DNA of 64,000 nucleotides, from assembly GCA_010365115.1 (NCBI GenBank), contig JAAFGX010000003.1, forward strand, positions 1 to 64,000. The letters run 5' to 3'. Shown piece by piece: positions 32,447 to 42,089 of the stretch. The DNA is from Paludibacter sp. (GTDB taxonomy: Bacteria > Bacteroidota > Bacteroidia > Bacteroidales > Paludibacteraceae). Under the pieces are notes generated by a model. The model was given only the letters and a program-made list of their open reading frames with translations, had not been told where the DNA came from and ran no database searches. The position numbers and the translations under genes are program-made. Numbering within the stretch: the stretch's first letter is position 1; each line of letters opens with the position of its first letter.

Positions 32447-33688
32447 TTATCTTAATGCCTGTGTAAAATCTGCCAACAAATCTTCCACATCTTCAAGTCC
32501 GACAGAAATACGAATGGTTTTATCAGAAACGTGCATTTCTTTCCGAACCTCGGGAGTAAATGTACCAAAAATAGTGCTTGCCGGATGTATAGCCAATGTC
32601 TTGTTATCAAACAGATTGGTGGCTCGTTTTATGAGTTTCAACTTATTTAAAAAGTCAAAGCAAAATTCGCGCGACATTAAATTAAAAGTGAACATGGCCC
32701 CCGGACGATCACCAAATTGTTTCTGGCTGATTTCATTGTAACGATTAGTTGAAAGTCCTGTATAATTTACTGATACTACTTCCGGTAATTCTTTCAGTTT
32801 TTCTGCAAGTATCAAGCAGGTATCAGTAGCTCGTTGGTATCTCAGACTTAATGTTTCTAATCCAAGCGTTTGCATATAAGCCACTTGCGGCGTCATATAC
32901 GCACCAAGATTACGATGAATCTCTTTACGAAGTTTGAAAGTAAATGAATTCAACCCTTGATCCTTTGCCAATCCGTGTAATTTCGGTGACGAAAGCCAAT
33001 CGAAATTACCATAGTCAACTATCAAACCACCTAAACTTGTTGCTCCACCCGAAATGTATTTTGTGCTCGATACAATTTCGATATTAATTCCAAAATCTTT
33101 AGCACAAAATGCACAAAAAGGAACTATGGTAGTATCTGCAATTAATGGTACCGATTTTTGTTTTGAAATTTCAGAAATTGCTTTTAAATCTGCAACTTCT
33201 AATTGTGGATTTGTAATTATCTCCAGAAAAATAGCACAAGTATTATTGTCAATGTTTGATTCTAACTGCTCGGGATTCGTCATATCGCAGAATCTGGTTT
33301 CTACACCAAAAGCTGCTAAAGTCGAAACAAAAAAAGAATAGGTATTTCCAAATAAATGACGTGAAGTTACAATGTTACTACCAGTCTGAGCTATTGAAAT
33401 AATGGCATTGCTAATGGCAGCCATCCCTGAGTTTAAGGCAGTTACGCTATGCGCTCCGGTTATTGCTTTAACCCTGTCTTCAAAATATTGAACAGTAGGA
33501 TTCGTGATTCGCGAATAAGTATGATCAGTAGATTTTCCTGTAAATGCCGATTCCATAGCTTCTGCAGAGTCGAATTCGTATGCCGCCGAGTTGTACACCG
33601 GCATACTCAATGCATTGTAAGCATCTGGTTTTGAATATGGTGAATGAAGTAATTTTCCTTCAAATGACAATTCATCTTTATTCATCAA
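32447..33688 (-). CDS. Cys/Met-metabolism PLP-dependent enzyme (MetB/MetY/MetZ class)
   Basis: DHTYSRITNPTVQYFEDRVKAITGAHSVTALNSGMAAISNAI; IEIVSSTKYISGGATSLGG. Confidence 0.85.
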   Translation of the reverse strand: MMNKDELSFEGKLLHSPYSKPDAYNALSMPVYNSAAYEFDSAEAMESAFTGKSTDHTYSRITNPTVQYFEDRVKAITGAHSVTALNSGMAAISNAIISIAQTGSNIVTSRHLFGNTYSFFVSTLAAFGVETRFCDMTNPEQLESNIDNNTCAIFLEIITNPQLEVADLKAISEISKQKSVPLIADTTIVPFCAFCAKDFGINIEIVSSTKYISGGATSLGGLIVDYGNFDWLSSPKLHGLAKDQGLNSFTFKLRKEIHRNLGAYMTPQVAYMQTLGLETLSLRYQRATDTCLILAEKLKELPEVVSVNYTGLSTNRYNEISQKQFGDRPGAMFTFNLMSREFCFDFLNKLKLIKRATNLFDNKTLAIHPASTIFGTFTPEVRKEMHVSDKTIRISVGLEDVEDLLADFTQALR

Positions 33689-33770
33689 GCCTTTGTGTTT
33701 TATAAGTGAAATCGTATTGTAGCAAGTTTATTTAAATTTAAAATAAACTCATAGCTAAATTTTCTTTCTT

Positions 33771-36230
33771 CTATCTTAGTTTCGCTCCTAACTTTGTTTC
33801 GAAATTTACTTGCAACTTTTTCATAATGCTTTCAATCTGACTATCGGTAAGTGTTTTGCTATCATCTTGCAATACAAAACTTACAGCATACGATTTCTTT
33901 CCTGCTTCCAGATTTTTGCCTTCGTATACATCAAAAAGAGTTACTTTCTTCAACAATTTCCGTTCAGTTTCAAAAGCAATTTTTTCTATTTCGGCAAAAA
34001 CAACATTTTTATCCAACAATAAAGCTAAATCGCGTTTCACTTCCGGAAATTTGGAAATTTCAGAATATTTTACATTGTTATTGTCTAATTCTGATAAAAC
34101 TGAATTCCAGTTAATATCAGCAAAATAAACTTCCACATCAATATCCATCATTTTACGAATTTTAGGATGAACGATGCCGTAAACAGCCAATTTCTTTCCT
34201 GTTTTGCTATAAACAGTCAACGCCTCGCTAAATAAATCATCTGAGTATTCGCCAACAACTAAGTTAAGTACATTAAAACCTAAACGACGGAACACATTTT
34301 CGATATAGGCTTTCAATTCATACATACTCGATTTTTCTTCGGATGCAGTCCACGATTGAGCATGTTTATTTCCGGTAACCCACATTCCTAAATGAAAATC
34401 TTCTGAATAGGCTGCCAATGTTTCACCTTCTTTTTTATTTTCGGCATTGTAATAATAGCAATTTCCGAATTCGTAAAATTTTAAATCTGCATTTCTGCGA
34501 TTTATGTTACGTGCGATATTGTCCAATCCACCAAAAAGCAAAGTTTGACGCATTACGTTTAAATCAGAACTTAGCGAATTAATAATTTTAACGCTATTAA
34601 CCGTTGGAAAAGAAGTTAAATCATTATAATAGGCACTTTTACTCAACGAATTATTCAACACTTCGTTAAAACCTTGAGCTGTAAGTTGCTCGGAAATCAA
34701 ATTTTGAAGTTTGTAACTATCCGGTTTCGAACTATAACTTAATGTAGATTTTAGAGTTTCACCAATTTCAATATTATTATATCCATATATTCTCAAAATA
34801 TCCTCAATCACATCCACATCACGCAGCACATCAACACGGTAAGCAGGAACATGAAGAACATATCCTTCTTCATCCTGACTAACGATTTGCATTTCAAGAG
34901 CATTCAGTATTGTTTCAATATTTTCTTTTCCAATTGCCTTTCCAATCAACGAATTGATTTTTTTTAATGTTATAGAAACTTCAATCGGTTTCACTTCCTG
35001 CGGATAAACATCCACGATTTCACTTGAGATCAGACCGCCGGCTACTTCCTGAATGAGCAATGCACAACGTTTAAGCACGTAAATGGTATTGGTTGGGTCG
35101 CAACCGCGTTCGAAGCGGAACGAAGCATCGGTATTCAAACCATGACGGCGAGCCGTTTTACGTATATTTACAGGATTAAAATAAGCACTTTCAAGAAAAA
35201 CGTTTTGAGTAGTTTCAGTTACACCCGAATCAAATCCACCAAAAACACCTCCAATACACATTGGATCTACAGCATTACAAATCATTAAGTCAGCCGCATT
35301 CAGTTTGCGCTCCATTCCTTCCAGACTTATGAATGAAGTTCCTTCTGGCAAGCATTTTACACGCACTTCTCCACCTTTTATTTTATCGGCATCAAATGCG
35401 TGAAGTGGTTGTCCTAACTCGTGCAACACGAAATTAGTAATATCTACAATATTATTAATTGGTCGTAATCCTATAATGAGTAAGCGGTTTTTCAACCATT
35501 CGGGCGATTCAGTTACTTTTACTCCCGAAATGGTTAGAGCAGAATAACGTGGGCAAGCATCCGCATTTTCAACCGTTACAGGAATGGTAAGATTTGTATT
35601 TTGAACCGTAAATTTATCAACCAAAGGTTTAATCAATTGTACTGATTTATCTTTCAAAGCAAAAAATGCTGCCAAATCACGAGCTACACCAAAATGTGAT
35701 GCTGCATCTATACGGTTTGGAGTAATATCCACTTCCAATAAATAATCACTTTTTATTCCATAATAATCTTTTGCCAATGTTCCCACAATTGCTTGGGCAG
35801 GTAAAATAATAATGCCATCGTGACTGGTTCCTATTCCAATTTCGTCTTCGGCACATATCATTCCCATAGATTCCACACCACGGATTTTCGAACGCTTAAT
35901 AGTAAAACTATCTTCACCAGAATACAATTTTGTTCCAACAGTTGCTACCACCACTTTTTGTCCGGCAGCTACATTGGGAGCTCCACAAACTATTTGAAGC
36001 GGCTCTTCAATGCCAATATTAACTTTAGTTACATGCAAATGATCGGAATTTTCATGGGCTTCGCATGTGAGAACTTCACCTATTACCAATCCTTCCAAAC
36101 CTCCTTTTACAGTTTGCACTTCTTCTACACCGCCAACTTCCAGACCTATAGAAGTTAATGCTTTTGATAATTCATCTGGTGTAACATCTATATTAATGTA
36201 CTGTTTAAGCCAATTATAAGAAATATTCAT
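33771..36230 (-). CDS. pheT: phenylalanyl-tRNA synthetase beta subunit
   Basis: MNISYNWLKQYINIDVTPDELSKALTSIGLEVGGVEEV; B1-B5 and FDX-ACB domains. Confidence 0.98.
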   Translation of the reverse strand: MNISYNWLKQYINIDVTPDELSKALTSIGLEVGGVEEVQTVKGGLEGLVIGEVLTCEAHENSDHLHVTKVNIGIEEPLQIVCGAPNVAAGQKVVVATVGTKLYSGEDSFTIKRSKIRGVESMGMICAEDEIGIGTSHDGIIILPAQAIVGTLAKDYYGIKSDYLLEVDITPNRIDAASHFGVARDLAAFFALKDKSVQLIKPLVDKFTVQNTNLTIPVTVENADACPRYSALTISGVKVTESPEWLKNRLLIIGLRPINNIVDITNFVLHELGQPLHAFDADKIKGGEVRVKCLPEGTSFISLEGMERKLNAADLMICNAVDPMCIGGVFGGFDSGVTETTQNVFLESAYFNPVNIRKTARRHGLNTDASFRFERGCDPTNTIYVLKRCALLIQEVAGGLISSEIVDVYPQEVKPIEVSITLKKINSLIGKAIGKENIETILNALEMQIVSQDEEGYVLHVPAYRVDVLRDVDVIEDILRIYGYNNIEIGETLKSTLSYSSKPDSYKLQNLISEQLTAQGFNEVLNNSLSKSAYYNDLTSFPTVNSVKIINSLSSDLNVMRQTLLFGGLDNIARNINRRNADLKFYEFGNCYYYNAENKKEGETLAAYSEDFHLGMWVTGNKHAQSWTASEEKSSMYELKAYIENVFRRLGFNVLNLVVGEYSDDLFSEALTVYSKTGKKLAVYGIVHPKIRKMMDIDVEVYFADINWNSVLSELDNNNVKYSEISKFPEVKRDLALLLDKNVVFAEIEKIAFETERKLLKKVTLFDVYEGKNLEAGKKSYAVSFVLQDDSKTLTDSQIESIMKKLQVNFETKLGAKLR

Positions 36231-36314
36231 AAATTCAAATGTTTAATTTTCAATTTAATAGTTTGCAACTTTAATTGCAAATCCAGGAATTCTCATCCTT
36301 TTTTTTAAAAGGCA

Positions 36315-36322
36315 CAAAGATA
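36315..36322 (-). promoter_or_regulatory. Bacteroidota -7 element for pheT
   Basis: CAAAGATA (TATCTTTG on minus). Confidence 0.5.
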
Positions 36323-36497
36323 CAAATTTTTTTACAATTTTTGAATTTTAACTGTTCAAATTTGAAACTGAAATAGGCTTATTCTTTTTTATTAATTCAA
36401 CACGTATCCTTTTAACTAAAACAAATAAATTCATTGTAAGAAATTCAATAAACAATTAATAATTGCACATAATCCTTTGATATGTGTAATTATTAGT

Positions 36498-36505
36498 TAT
36501 TTTTG
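36498..36505 (+). promoter_or_regulatory. Bacteroidota -7 element for the AMP-binding gene
   Basis: TATTTTTG. Confidence 0.45.
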
Positions 36506-36549
36506 CACGGATATAAAACACAACATAAAAAAAAGCAACAACAATTATC

Positions 36550-38274
36550 ATGATTCAGGAAAATTTTATTCGCTTATTTGAAGACGGATTCCGAAAAAAC
36601 TGGGATCTTCCGGGATTTAGTAACTACGGCGAAAATATTACATTAACTTACGCTGAGATTGCAAAGAAAATAGCTGAATTGCATATTTTATTTGAATTAT
36701 GCCGTGTAAATAAAAATGACAAAATCGCACTTATTGGACGAAATAATGCAAATTGGGCAGTTACATATCTGGCTGCGATTACTTATGGAGCTATAATTGT
36801 TCCAATTTTGCAGGATTTTACTCCAAATGATGTTCATCATATAACGAATCATTCGGAATCAAAACTTCTATTTGCTGGTGATAATATTTGGGAAAACTTG
36901 GAAGAAGAAAAGTTCACATCGGTAAAAGCGGTATTTTCATTAACTAATTATAATTGCATAGCCATCCTTAATCAAGAAGAACCTGAAAATAATATTAAAG
37001 TTAAAGAACCTTCGTACGAAAACAAGGATAAAATTGAAACTTCATTAATTAGAACTGAAGAAATTGATAAATTATTCGTTGAAAAATTTCCATTTGGATT
37101 TCACCGTGATTGTGTTCGTTATGCAGATAAGCCCAATTCAGAAATTGTTTCAATTAATTACACCTCTGGCACAACAGGATTCAGCAAAGGAGTTATGACA
37201 AGCGGAAACGCACTGGCTGGAAATATCACTTTCGGGTTTCGCACAAAATTAGTAGCCCCTTTATACAATATCGTTTCATTTTTACCACTTGCACATGCTT
37301 ACGGTTGTGCTTTCGACTTTCTAACTTCGTGTTGTGCAGGTTGTCACATTCATTTTATCGGAAAAACACCTTCAGCAAAAATTTTATTGAAAGCATTTGC
37401 TGAAATAAAACCAAATGTTATTTTCTGTGTACCTTTAATTATTGAAAAAATATATAAAAAACAAATACAACCCATGCTTGCTAAACCTTCCATGCGTTGG
37501 GTATTAAGCATCCCATTATTAGACCAGCAAATTTTAGGACAAATCAGAAAAAAACTTATTGACGCATTCGGAGGTGAGTTTTCTGAAATAGTAGTTGGTG
37601 GGGCTCCATTAAATGCTGAAGTAGAAGATTTTTTTAATAAAATAAAATTTCCATTTACAGTTGGGTATGGAATGACCGAATGTGCTCCATTAATTAGTTA
37701 TTCAAACACAAAAGACTTTGTTCCAAAATCATCCGGAAAATTACTGGATATTATGGAAGCAAAAATAATTCATCCAGACCCAACTACCGGAGTTGGTGAA
37801 ATTTGTGTTAGAGGCGAGAATGTAATGTTGGGATATTACAAAAACCCGGAAGCCACTGCACAAATATTAGATACAGAAGGCTGGTTGCATACCGGCGATT
37901 TGGGGAAAATAGATGCAGATAGCAATATTTATATTCGGGGAAGAAATAAAACCATGATATTGAGCGGAAGTGGACAAAATATCTATCCAGAAGAAATTGA
38001 GGCAAAACTTAATAATATGCCTTATGTGATGGAAAGTCTGGTTATTGAAAAAAATGGAAAACTTGTCGCATTAGTTTGTCCTGATTATGAAGCCGTAGAT
38101 GCCGAACAAGTCGATCAAAATCAATTGGAAAATTTAATGGAAGATAACCGAAAAATGCTTAATTCCATAGTTGCCTCATACGAAGGAATATCAAAAATTC
38201 AACTTTATCCTAACGAATTTGAGAAAACTCCAAAGAAAAGCATTAAACGTTATCTCTATACTACCACAACATAA
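36550..38274 (+). CDS. AMP-binding protein / long-chain fatty acid-CoA ligase
   Basis: SINYTSGTTGFSKGVMTSG, VGYGMTECAPLISY, GWLHTGDLGKID. Confidence 0.92.
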   Translation: MIQENFIRLFEDGFRKNWDLPGFSNYGENITLTYAEIAKKIAELHILFELCRVNKNDKIALIGRNNANWAVTYLAAITYGAIIVPILQDFTPNDVHHITNHSESKLLFAGDNIWENLEEEKFTSVKAVFSLTNYNCIAILNQEEPENNIKVKEPSYENKDKIETSLIRTEEIDKLFVEKFPFGFHRDCVRYADKPNSEIVSINYTSGTTGFSKGVMTSGNALAGNITFGFRTKLVAPLYNIVSFLPLAHAYGCAFDFLTSCCAGCHIHFIGKTPSAKILLKAFAEIKPNVIFCVPLIIEKIYKKQIQPMLAKPSMRWVLSIPLLDQQILGQIRKKLIDAFGGEFSEIVVGGAPLNAEVEDFFNKIKFPFTVGYGMTECAPLISYSNTKDFVPKSSGKLLDIMEAKIIHPDPTTGVGEICVRGENVMLGYYKNPEATAQILDTEGWLHTGDLGKIDADSNIYIRGRNKTMILSGSGQNIYPEEIEAKLNNMPYVMESLVIEKNGKLVALVCPDYEAVDAEQVDQNQLENLMEDNRKMLNSIVASYEGISKIQLYPNEFEKTPKKSIKRYLYTTTT

Positions 38275-38379
38275 ATATTTCAAATATCTGATTTACTGAA
38301 ATATAGTATCATCTATCACTGCATATAAAAAAAATAAAAAAAAAATTGAGTTTTATTTATGTACTATAAAAAATTGATG

Positions 38380-38387
38380 TAACTTTG
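38380..38387 (+). promoter_or_regulatory. Bacteroidota -7 element, mini-lipoprotein copy 1
   Basis: TAACTTTG; the same motif lies 428 bp downstream for copy 2. Confidence 0.6.
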
Positions 38388-38440
38388 CAGCGATTTTGAA
38401 TTGCAAAATTAACATGTTAAATTTTAAAAGGTTAAAAAAA

Positions 38441-38602
38441 ATGAAAAAAGTATTATTATTCTGTGTAGTAGCTTTGGCTTTTGCATCATGTGCTCCAAAA
38501 GCAGCTGAAGAAGCTCCTGCAGTAGACTCTACAGTAGTTGTTGTTGATACAGTAGCAGTAGTTGACACTACAGTTATCGACACTGTAGCTCCAGCTATGT
38601 AA
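38441..38602 (+). CDS. 53-aa mini-lipoprotein, copy 1
   Basis: MKKVLLFCVVALAFASC|APKAAEEAPAVDSTVVVVDTVAVVDTTVIDTVAPAM; lipobox FASC; own promoter and terminator. Confidence 0.8.
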   Translation: MKKVLLFCVVALAFASCAPKAAEEAPAVDSTVVVVDTVAVVDTTVIDTVAPAM

Positions 38603-38635
38603 TTAAAACAAACGTAAATTTCATTTACGAAGTTA

Positions 38636-38673
38636 AGAGTCCGTTAGAAAAATTTCTATCGGACTTTTTTTTA
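38636..38673 (+). terminator. Intrinsic terminator, mini-lipoprotein copy 1
   Basis: AGTCCGTTAGAAA-AA-TTTCTATCGGACT + T8. Confidence 0.88.
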
Positions 38674-38807
38674 TAAAATAATAAATTTCATGTACGAGGT
38701 TTATGTTAAATTTTACAAAACACACGGAAAAAGAATCAAATTTGACTCAAAACGAAAAATAAATTAAAAATAAATGATATTTATTAATGCATAATCAAAA
38801 AATGATG

Positions 38808-38815
38808 TAACTTTG
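38808..38815 (+). promoter_or_regulatory. Bacteroidota -7 element, mini-lipoprotein copy 2
   Basis: TAACTTTG in the same sequence context as copy 1. Confidence 0.6.
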
Positions 38816-38868
38816 CATCGATTTTGAATTGCAAAACAAACATGTTAAATTTTAAAAGTTTAAAAGAA

Positions 38869-39030
38869 ATGAAAAAGGTAATTTTATTTTTTGTGGTAGC
38901 TTTGGCTTTCGCATCTTGCGCTCCTAAAGCAGCTGAAGAAGCTCCTGCAGTTGATTCAACTGTTGTTGCTGTTGACACTGTAGCAGTAGTTGATACTACT
39001 GTTGTTGACACTGTAGCTCCTGCTATGTAA
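38869..39030 (+). CDS. 53-aa mini-lipoprotein, copy 2 (tandem paralogue)
   Basis: MKKVILFFVVALAFASC|APKAAEEAPAVDSTVVAVDTVAVVDTTVVDTVAPAM. Confidence 0.8.
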   Translation: MKKVILFFVVALAFASCAPKAAEEAPAVDSTVVAVDTVAVVDTTVVDTVAPAM

Positions 39031-39069
39031 TTAAAAAGCTATCGCAAAAAGAAATTCTTGCTGGCATTT

Positions 39070-39103
39070 AAAGTCCGTTATTGCGATAACGGACTTTTTT
39101 TTT
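39070..39103 (+). terminator. Intrinsic terminator, mini-lipoprotein copy 2
   Basis: AAAGTCCGTTA-TTGCGA-TAACGGACTTT + T tract. Confidence 0.88.
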
Positions 39104-39133
39104 CGCAAAAATGTCAAATTCATGCATTTTTTG

Positions 39134-39141
39134 TACCTTTG
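39134..39141 (+). promoter_or_regulatory. Bacteroidota -7 element for hisG
   Basis: TACCTTTG, 30 nt before the ATG. Confidence 0.55.
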
Positions 39142-39170
39142 TGAACTAAATTAAAATAATACAAAGAATT

Positions 39171-40022
39171 ATGTTACGAATTGCTGTACAAGCTAAAGGA
39201 CGATTATTTGAGGAAACAATGTTACTACTAACAGAATCGGGAATAAAACTTGAATCTGGAAAACGCTTATTGCTTTTACCGGCAAGGAATTTTCCAATAG
39301 AAGTATTGTTTCTTCGTGATGATGATATTCCACAGTCGGTAGCAGATGGAGTAGCAGATATTGGAATTGTTGGCGAAAATGAATATGTCGAAAAAAGAAA
39401 AAATGCAGTTATCACGAAAAGACTAGGCTTCAGTAAGTGCAGGCTTTCCCTTGCTATTCCTAAACAAATTGATTATCCTGGAATATCTTGGTTTAATGGA
39501 AAAGTGATAGCTACATCATATCCTGAAATATTAAAAGATTTTCTACTTGAAAACAAAGTAAATTCTGACATTCACGTCATTACCGGTTCAGTAGAAGTTG
39601 CACCTGGAATTGGTCTTTCCGATGCTATTTTTGACATTGTTAGTTCTGGCAGCACACTGGTTACTAATAATTTGAAAGAAGTTGAAGTTCTTATGAAGTC
39701 TGAAGCTCTACTTATTTCAAACCCCAATCTTTCTGCTGAGAAACTGGCTGTGCTCGACGAATTACTCTTCCGCATCGAAGCAGTTCAAATGGCGGAAGAC
39801 AAAAAATATGTTTTAATGAATGTGCCCACAAATAATATTGACAAAATAATAGAAGTGCTACCAGGCATGAAAAGCCCGACAATAATGCCTTTGGCAAAAG
39901 AAGGGTGGAATTCACTTCATGTTGTGATTGATGAGAAAAGATTCTGGGACATAATCGGCAAATTAAAATCGTTGGGAGCAGAAGGTATTCTTGTTATCCC
40001 TATTGAAAAAATGATTTTGTAA
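39171..40022 (+). CDS. hisG: ATP phosphoribosyltransferase, long form with C-terminal regulatory domain
   Basis: MLRIAVQAKGRLFEETMLLLTESGI, VADGVADIGIVGENEY, C-terminal PGMKSPTIMPLAKEGWNSLHVVIDE. Confidence 0.95.
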   Translation: MLRIAVQAKGRLFEETMLLLTESGIKLESGKRLLLLPARNFPIEVLFLRDDDIPQSVADGVADIGIVGENEYVEKRKNAVITKRLGFSKCRLSLAIPKQIDYPGISWFNGKVIATSYPEILKDFLLENKVNSDIHVITGSVEVAPGIGLSDAIFDIVSSGSTLVTNNLKEVEVLMKSEALLISNPNLSAEKLAVLDELLFRIEAVQMAEDKKYVLMNVPTNNIDKIIEVLPGMKSPTIMPLAKEGWNSLHVVIDEKRFWDIIGKLKSLGAEGILVIPIEKMIL

Positions 40023-40063
40023 ATTCATTATATTTAAAAATTCAATTAACCGATACCCGGAAT

Positions 40064-40786
40064 ATGAATTTATGTATTGATCAGGGAAATTCTAGCACAA
40101 AAGTTGGTGTTTTCAATCAAAATAACTTGATTGAAAGTTTTACTTTTACAACTCTTAACAAAAATGACATTTCTAGCCTCATTAATAAGTTTGATATAAA
40201 TGCGTGTATACTTTCTAGTGTGATTATTGAAAACGAGAAATTGAATATTTGGCTTACAAAAAACACAAATCATTTTATTAATTTATCTCATAATACACCT
40301 GTTCCAATTACAAATTTATATAAAACGCCTGAATCGTTAGGAAAAGACAGACTTGCAGCAGTTATTGGGGCATCATTTCTAAAGCCGGAAACAGATCTTT
40401 TAATTATTGATGCCGGAACAGCAATAACCTATGATTTTATTGATTCAAATAACAACTACCATGGCGGAAATATTGCTCCTGGTTTAGATTTGAGATTACG
40501 TTCTTTACATGAATTCACAAAAAAATTACCGTTGGTAAGTGTAACAACAGATCAACCATTTTTAGGCAACGATACAAATTCAGCTCTCGTTTCGGGTGCT
40601 GTATATGGTATTGTTTTCGAGATAGATGGTTATATTAATACATTAAAAATTAAATATCCACAACTTTCAACATTTTTAACAGGCGGTAGCATTTTTTACT
40701 TTGATAACAAGCTAAAAAATGCCATCTTTGCAGATAAAAATTTAGTGTTAATCGGGCTCAACCGAATACTTCAATATAATGTATAA
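40064..40786 (+). CDS. coaX: type III pantothenate kinase
   Basis: MNLCIDQGNSSTKVGVFNQNN; PESLGKDRLAAVIGA; LLIIDAGTAITYDFID. Confidence 0.95.
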   Translation: MNLCIDQGNSSTKVGVFNQNNLIESFTFTTLNKNDISSLINKFDINACILSSVIIENEKLNIWLTKNTNHFINLSHNTPVPITNLYKTPESLGKDRLAAVIGASFLKPETDLLIIDAGTAITYDFIDSNNNYHGGNIAPGLDLRLRSLHEFTKKLPLVSVTTDQPFLGNDTNSALVSGAVYGIVFEIDGYINTLKIKYPQLSTFLTGGSIFYFDNKLKNAIFADKNLVLIGLNRILQYNV

Positions 40787-42050
40787 AAATAAGAATTTCT
40801 CGCTCGTTATTTCATTGTTTTTTTTAATTCAAATCGTTAGCAGTCAGAATAATACAAACTCACCTTATACCCGATTCGGCTTTGGTGAACTTAGTGACAC
40901 AAACTCCGGAGAACAAAGAGCTATGGGAGGAGTTTCTATAGGTGCTCGTGCAAGTGAAAATATAAATACTGTTAATCCAGCATCCTATAGTGTAGTTGAC
41001 AGCATGACATTTATGTTTGATATTGGATCTTCAGCGCTTGTTTCACGCTTTTCTGATCCAACCGGAGGAAAAACAACCTTCAATGCCAATATCGAATACA
41101 TTACTATGCAATTTCCATTATATAAATGGATGGGATTTAGTGCTGGTCTTTTACCCTATTCATTTTCGGGCTACAATTTTTTTACTAATGATACTGCATC
41201 TATCCCTAACAACAATGCTGAACCCAGCAAAATAGCTTACACTAAAAACTTCAATGGAGTCGGAGGTTTCAGTCAGGTCTACACCGGCTTATCCGTAAAT
41301 CTATTCAATCATTTATCTTTGGGAATTAATGCATATTATATGTATGGCAGCGTAAATAACTATAGAAATATTAGTTTCGCAAACACTTCTGGTTTTCAAT
41401 CAACTACTCAGTTAAATTCTATTTCTGCTAATAATTTTCGTTTTCGTTTTGGAGCACAGTTTTATAATACATTTGCAACAAAACATGACATTACTCTGGG
41501 TGTAATTTACGAACAAAAAGCAAAATTGAATGGCAACTTCACACAAATAAACTCTGGCGTATTAACTGATACAGTTAACGTATCTGGAAGTAATGATTTT
41601 GAAATGCCAACAATATATGGACTTGGACTCTATTACACTTTCGACAAAAAACTTTCTGTAGGAATTGATTATAGCATGCAAGGTTGGAAAGCAGCCAATT
41701 TTTTTGGCAAGACAGACAGTTTATGTAATCGTTCAAAAATAGCTCTTGGATTAGAATACTTACCAGACATTCGGAGCAGAAAATTTTCTGATAAAATAAG
41801 ATACCGTGCAGGTTTCAATTTGTCTGATGCATATTATAAAGTGGATGGAGTTACATTACCAAAAAACTTTGGCATAAGTTTTGGTTTGGGATTACCGTTG
41901 TACAACAAAGTATCAAATACAACTTCAATGCTTAACACATCTTTTGAGTATGGAAAAATCGGTTCAAACACAATGTTAAGAGAGGATTATTTTAAATTTA
42001 CATTAAATATTGTATTCAATGAACATTGGTTCTTTAAACGCAAACTTTAG
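40779..42050 (+). CDS. Putative outer-membrane beta-barrel protein
   Basis: Signal peptide, NTNSPYTRFGFGELSDTNSGEQRAMGGVSIG, alternating beta-strand pattern; overlaps the coaX end. Confidence 0.75.
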   Translation: MYKNKNFSLVISLFFLIQIVSSQNNTNSPYTRFGFGELSDTNSGEQRAMGGVSIGARASENINTVNPASYSVVDSMTFMFDIGSSALVSRFSDPTGGKTTFNANIEYITMQFPLYKWMGFSAGLLPYSFSGYNFFTNDTASIPNNNAEPSKIAYTKNFNGVGGFSQVYTGLSVNLFNHLSLGINAYYMYGSVNNYRNISFANTSGFQSTTQLNSISANNFRFRFGAQFYNTFATKHDITLGVIYEQKAKLNGNFTQINSGVLTDTVNVSGSNDFEMPTIYGLGLYYTFDKKLSVGIDYSMQGWKAANFFGKTDSLCNRSKIALGLEYLPDIRSRKFSDKIRYRAGFNLSDAYYKVDGVTLPKNFGISFGLGLPLYNKVSNTTSMLNTSFEYGKIGSNTMLREDYFKFTLNIVFNEHWFFKRKL

Positions 42051-42089
42051 ATTTTCAAAAAAAAAAAATAAACAAACAATTAAATTGAT

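Noticed and set aside
38353-38583. Antisense ORF MSITVVSTTATVSTTTTVEST..., also seen opposite copy 2 (38784-39011)
   Set aside because: Arises from reading the opposite strand of the Val/Asp/Thr repeats; conservation follows from the sense lipoprotein.
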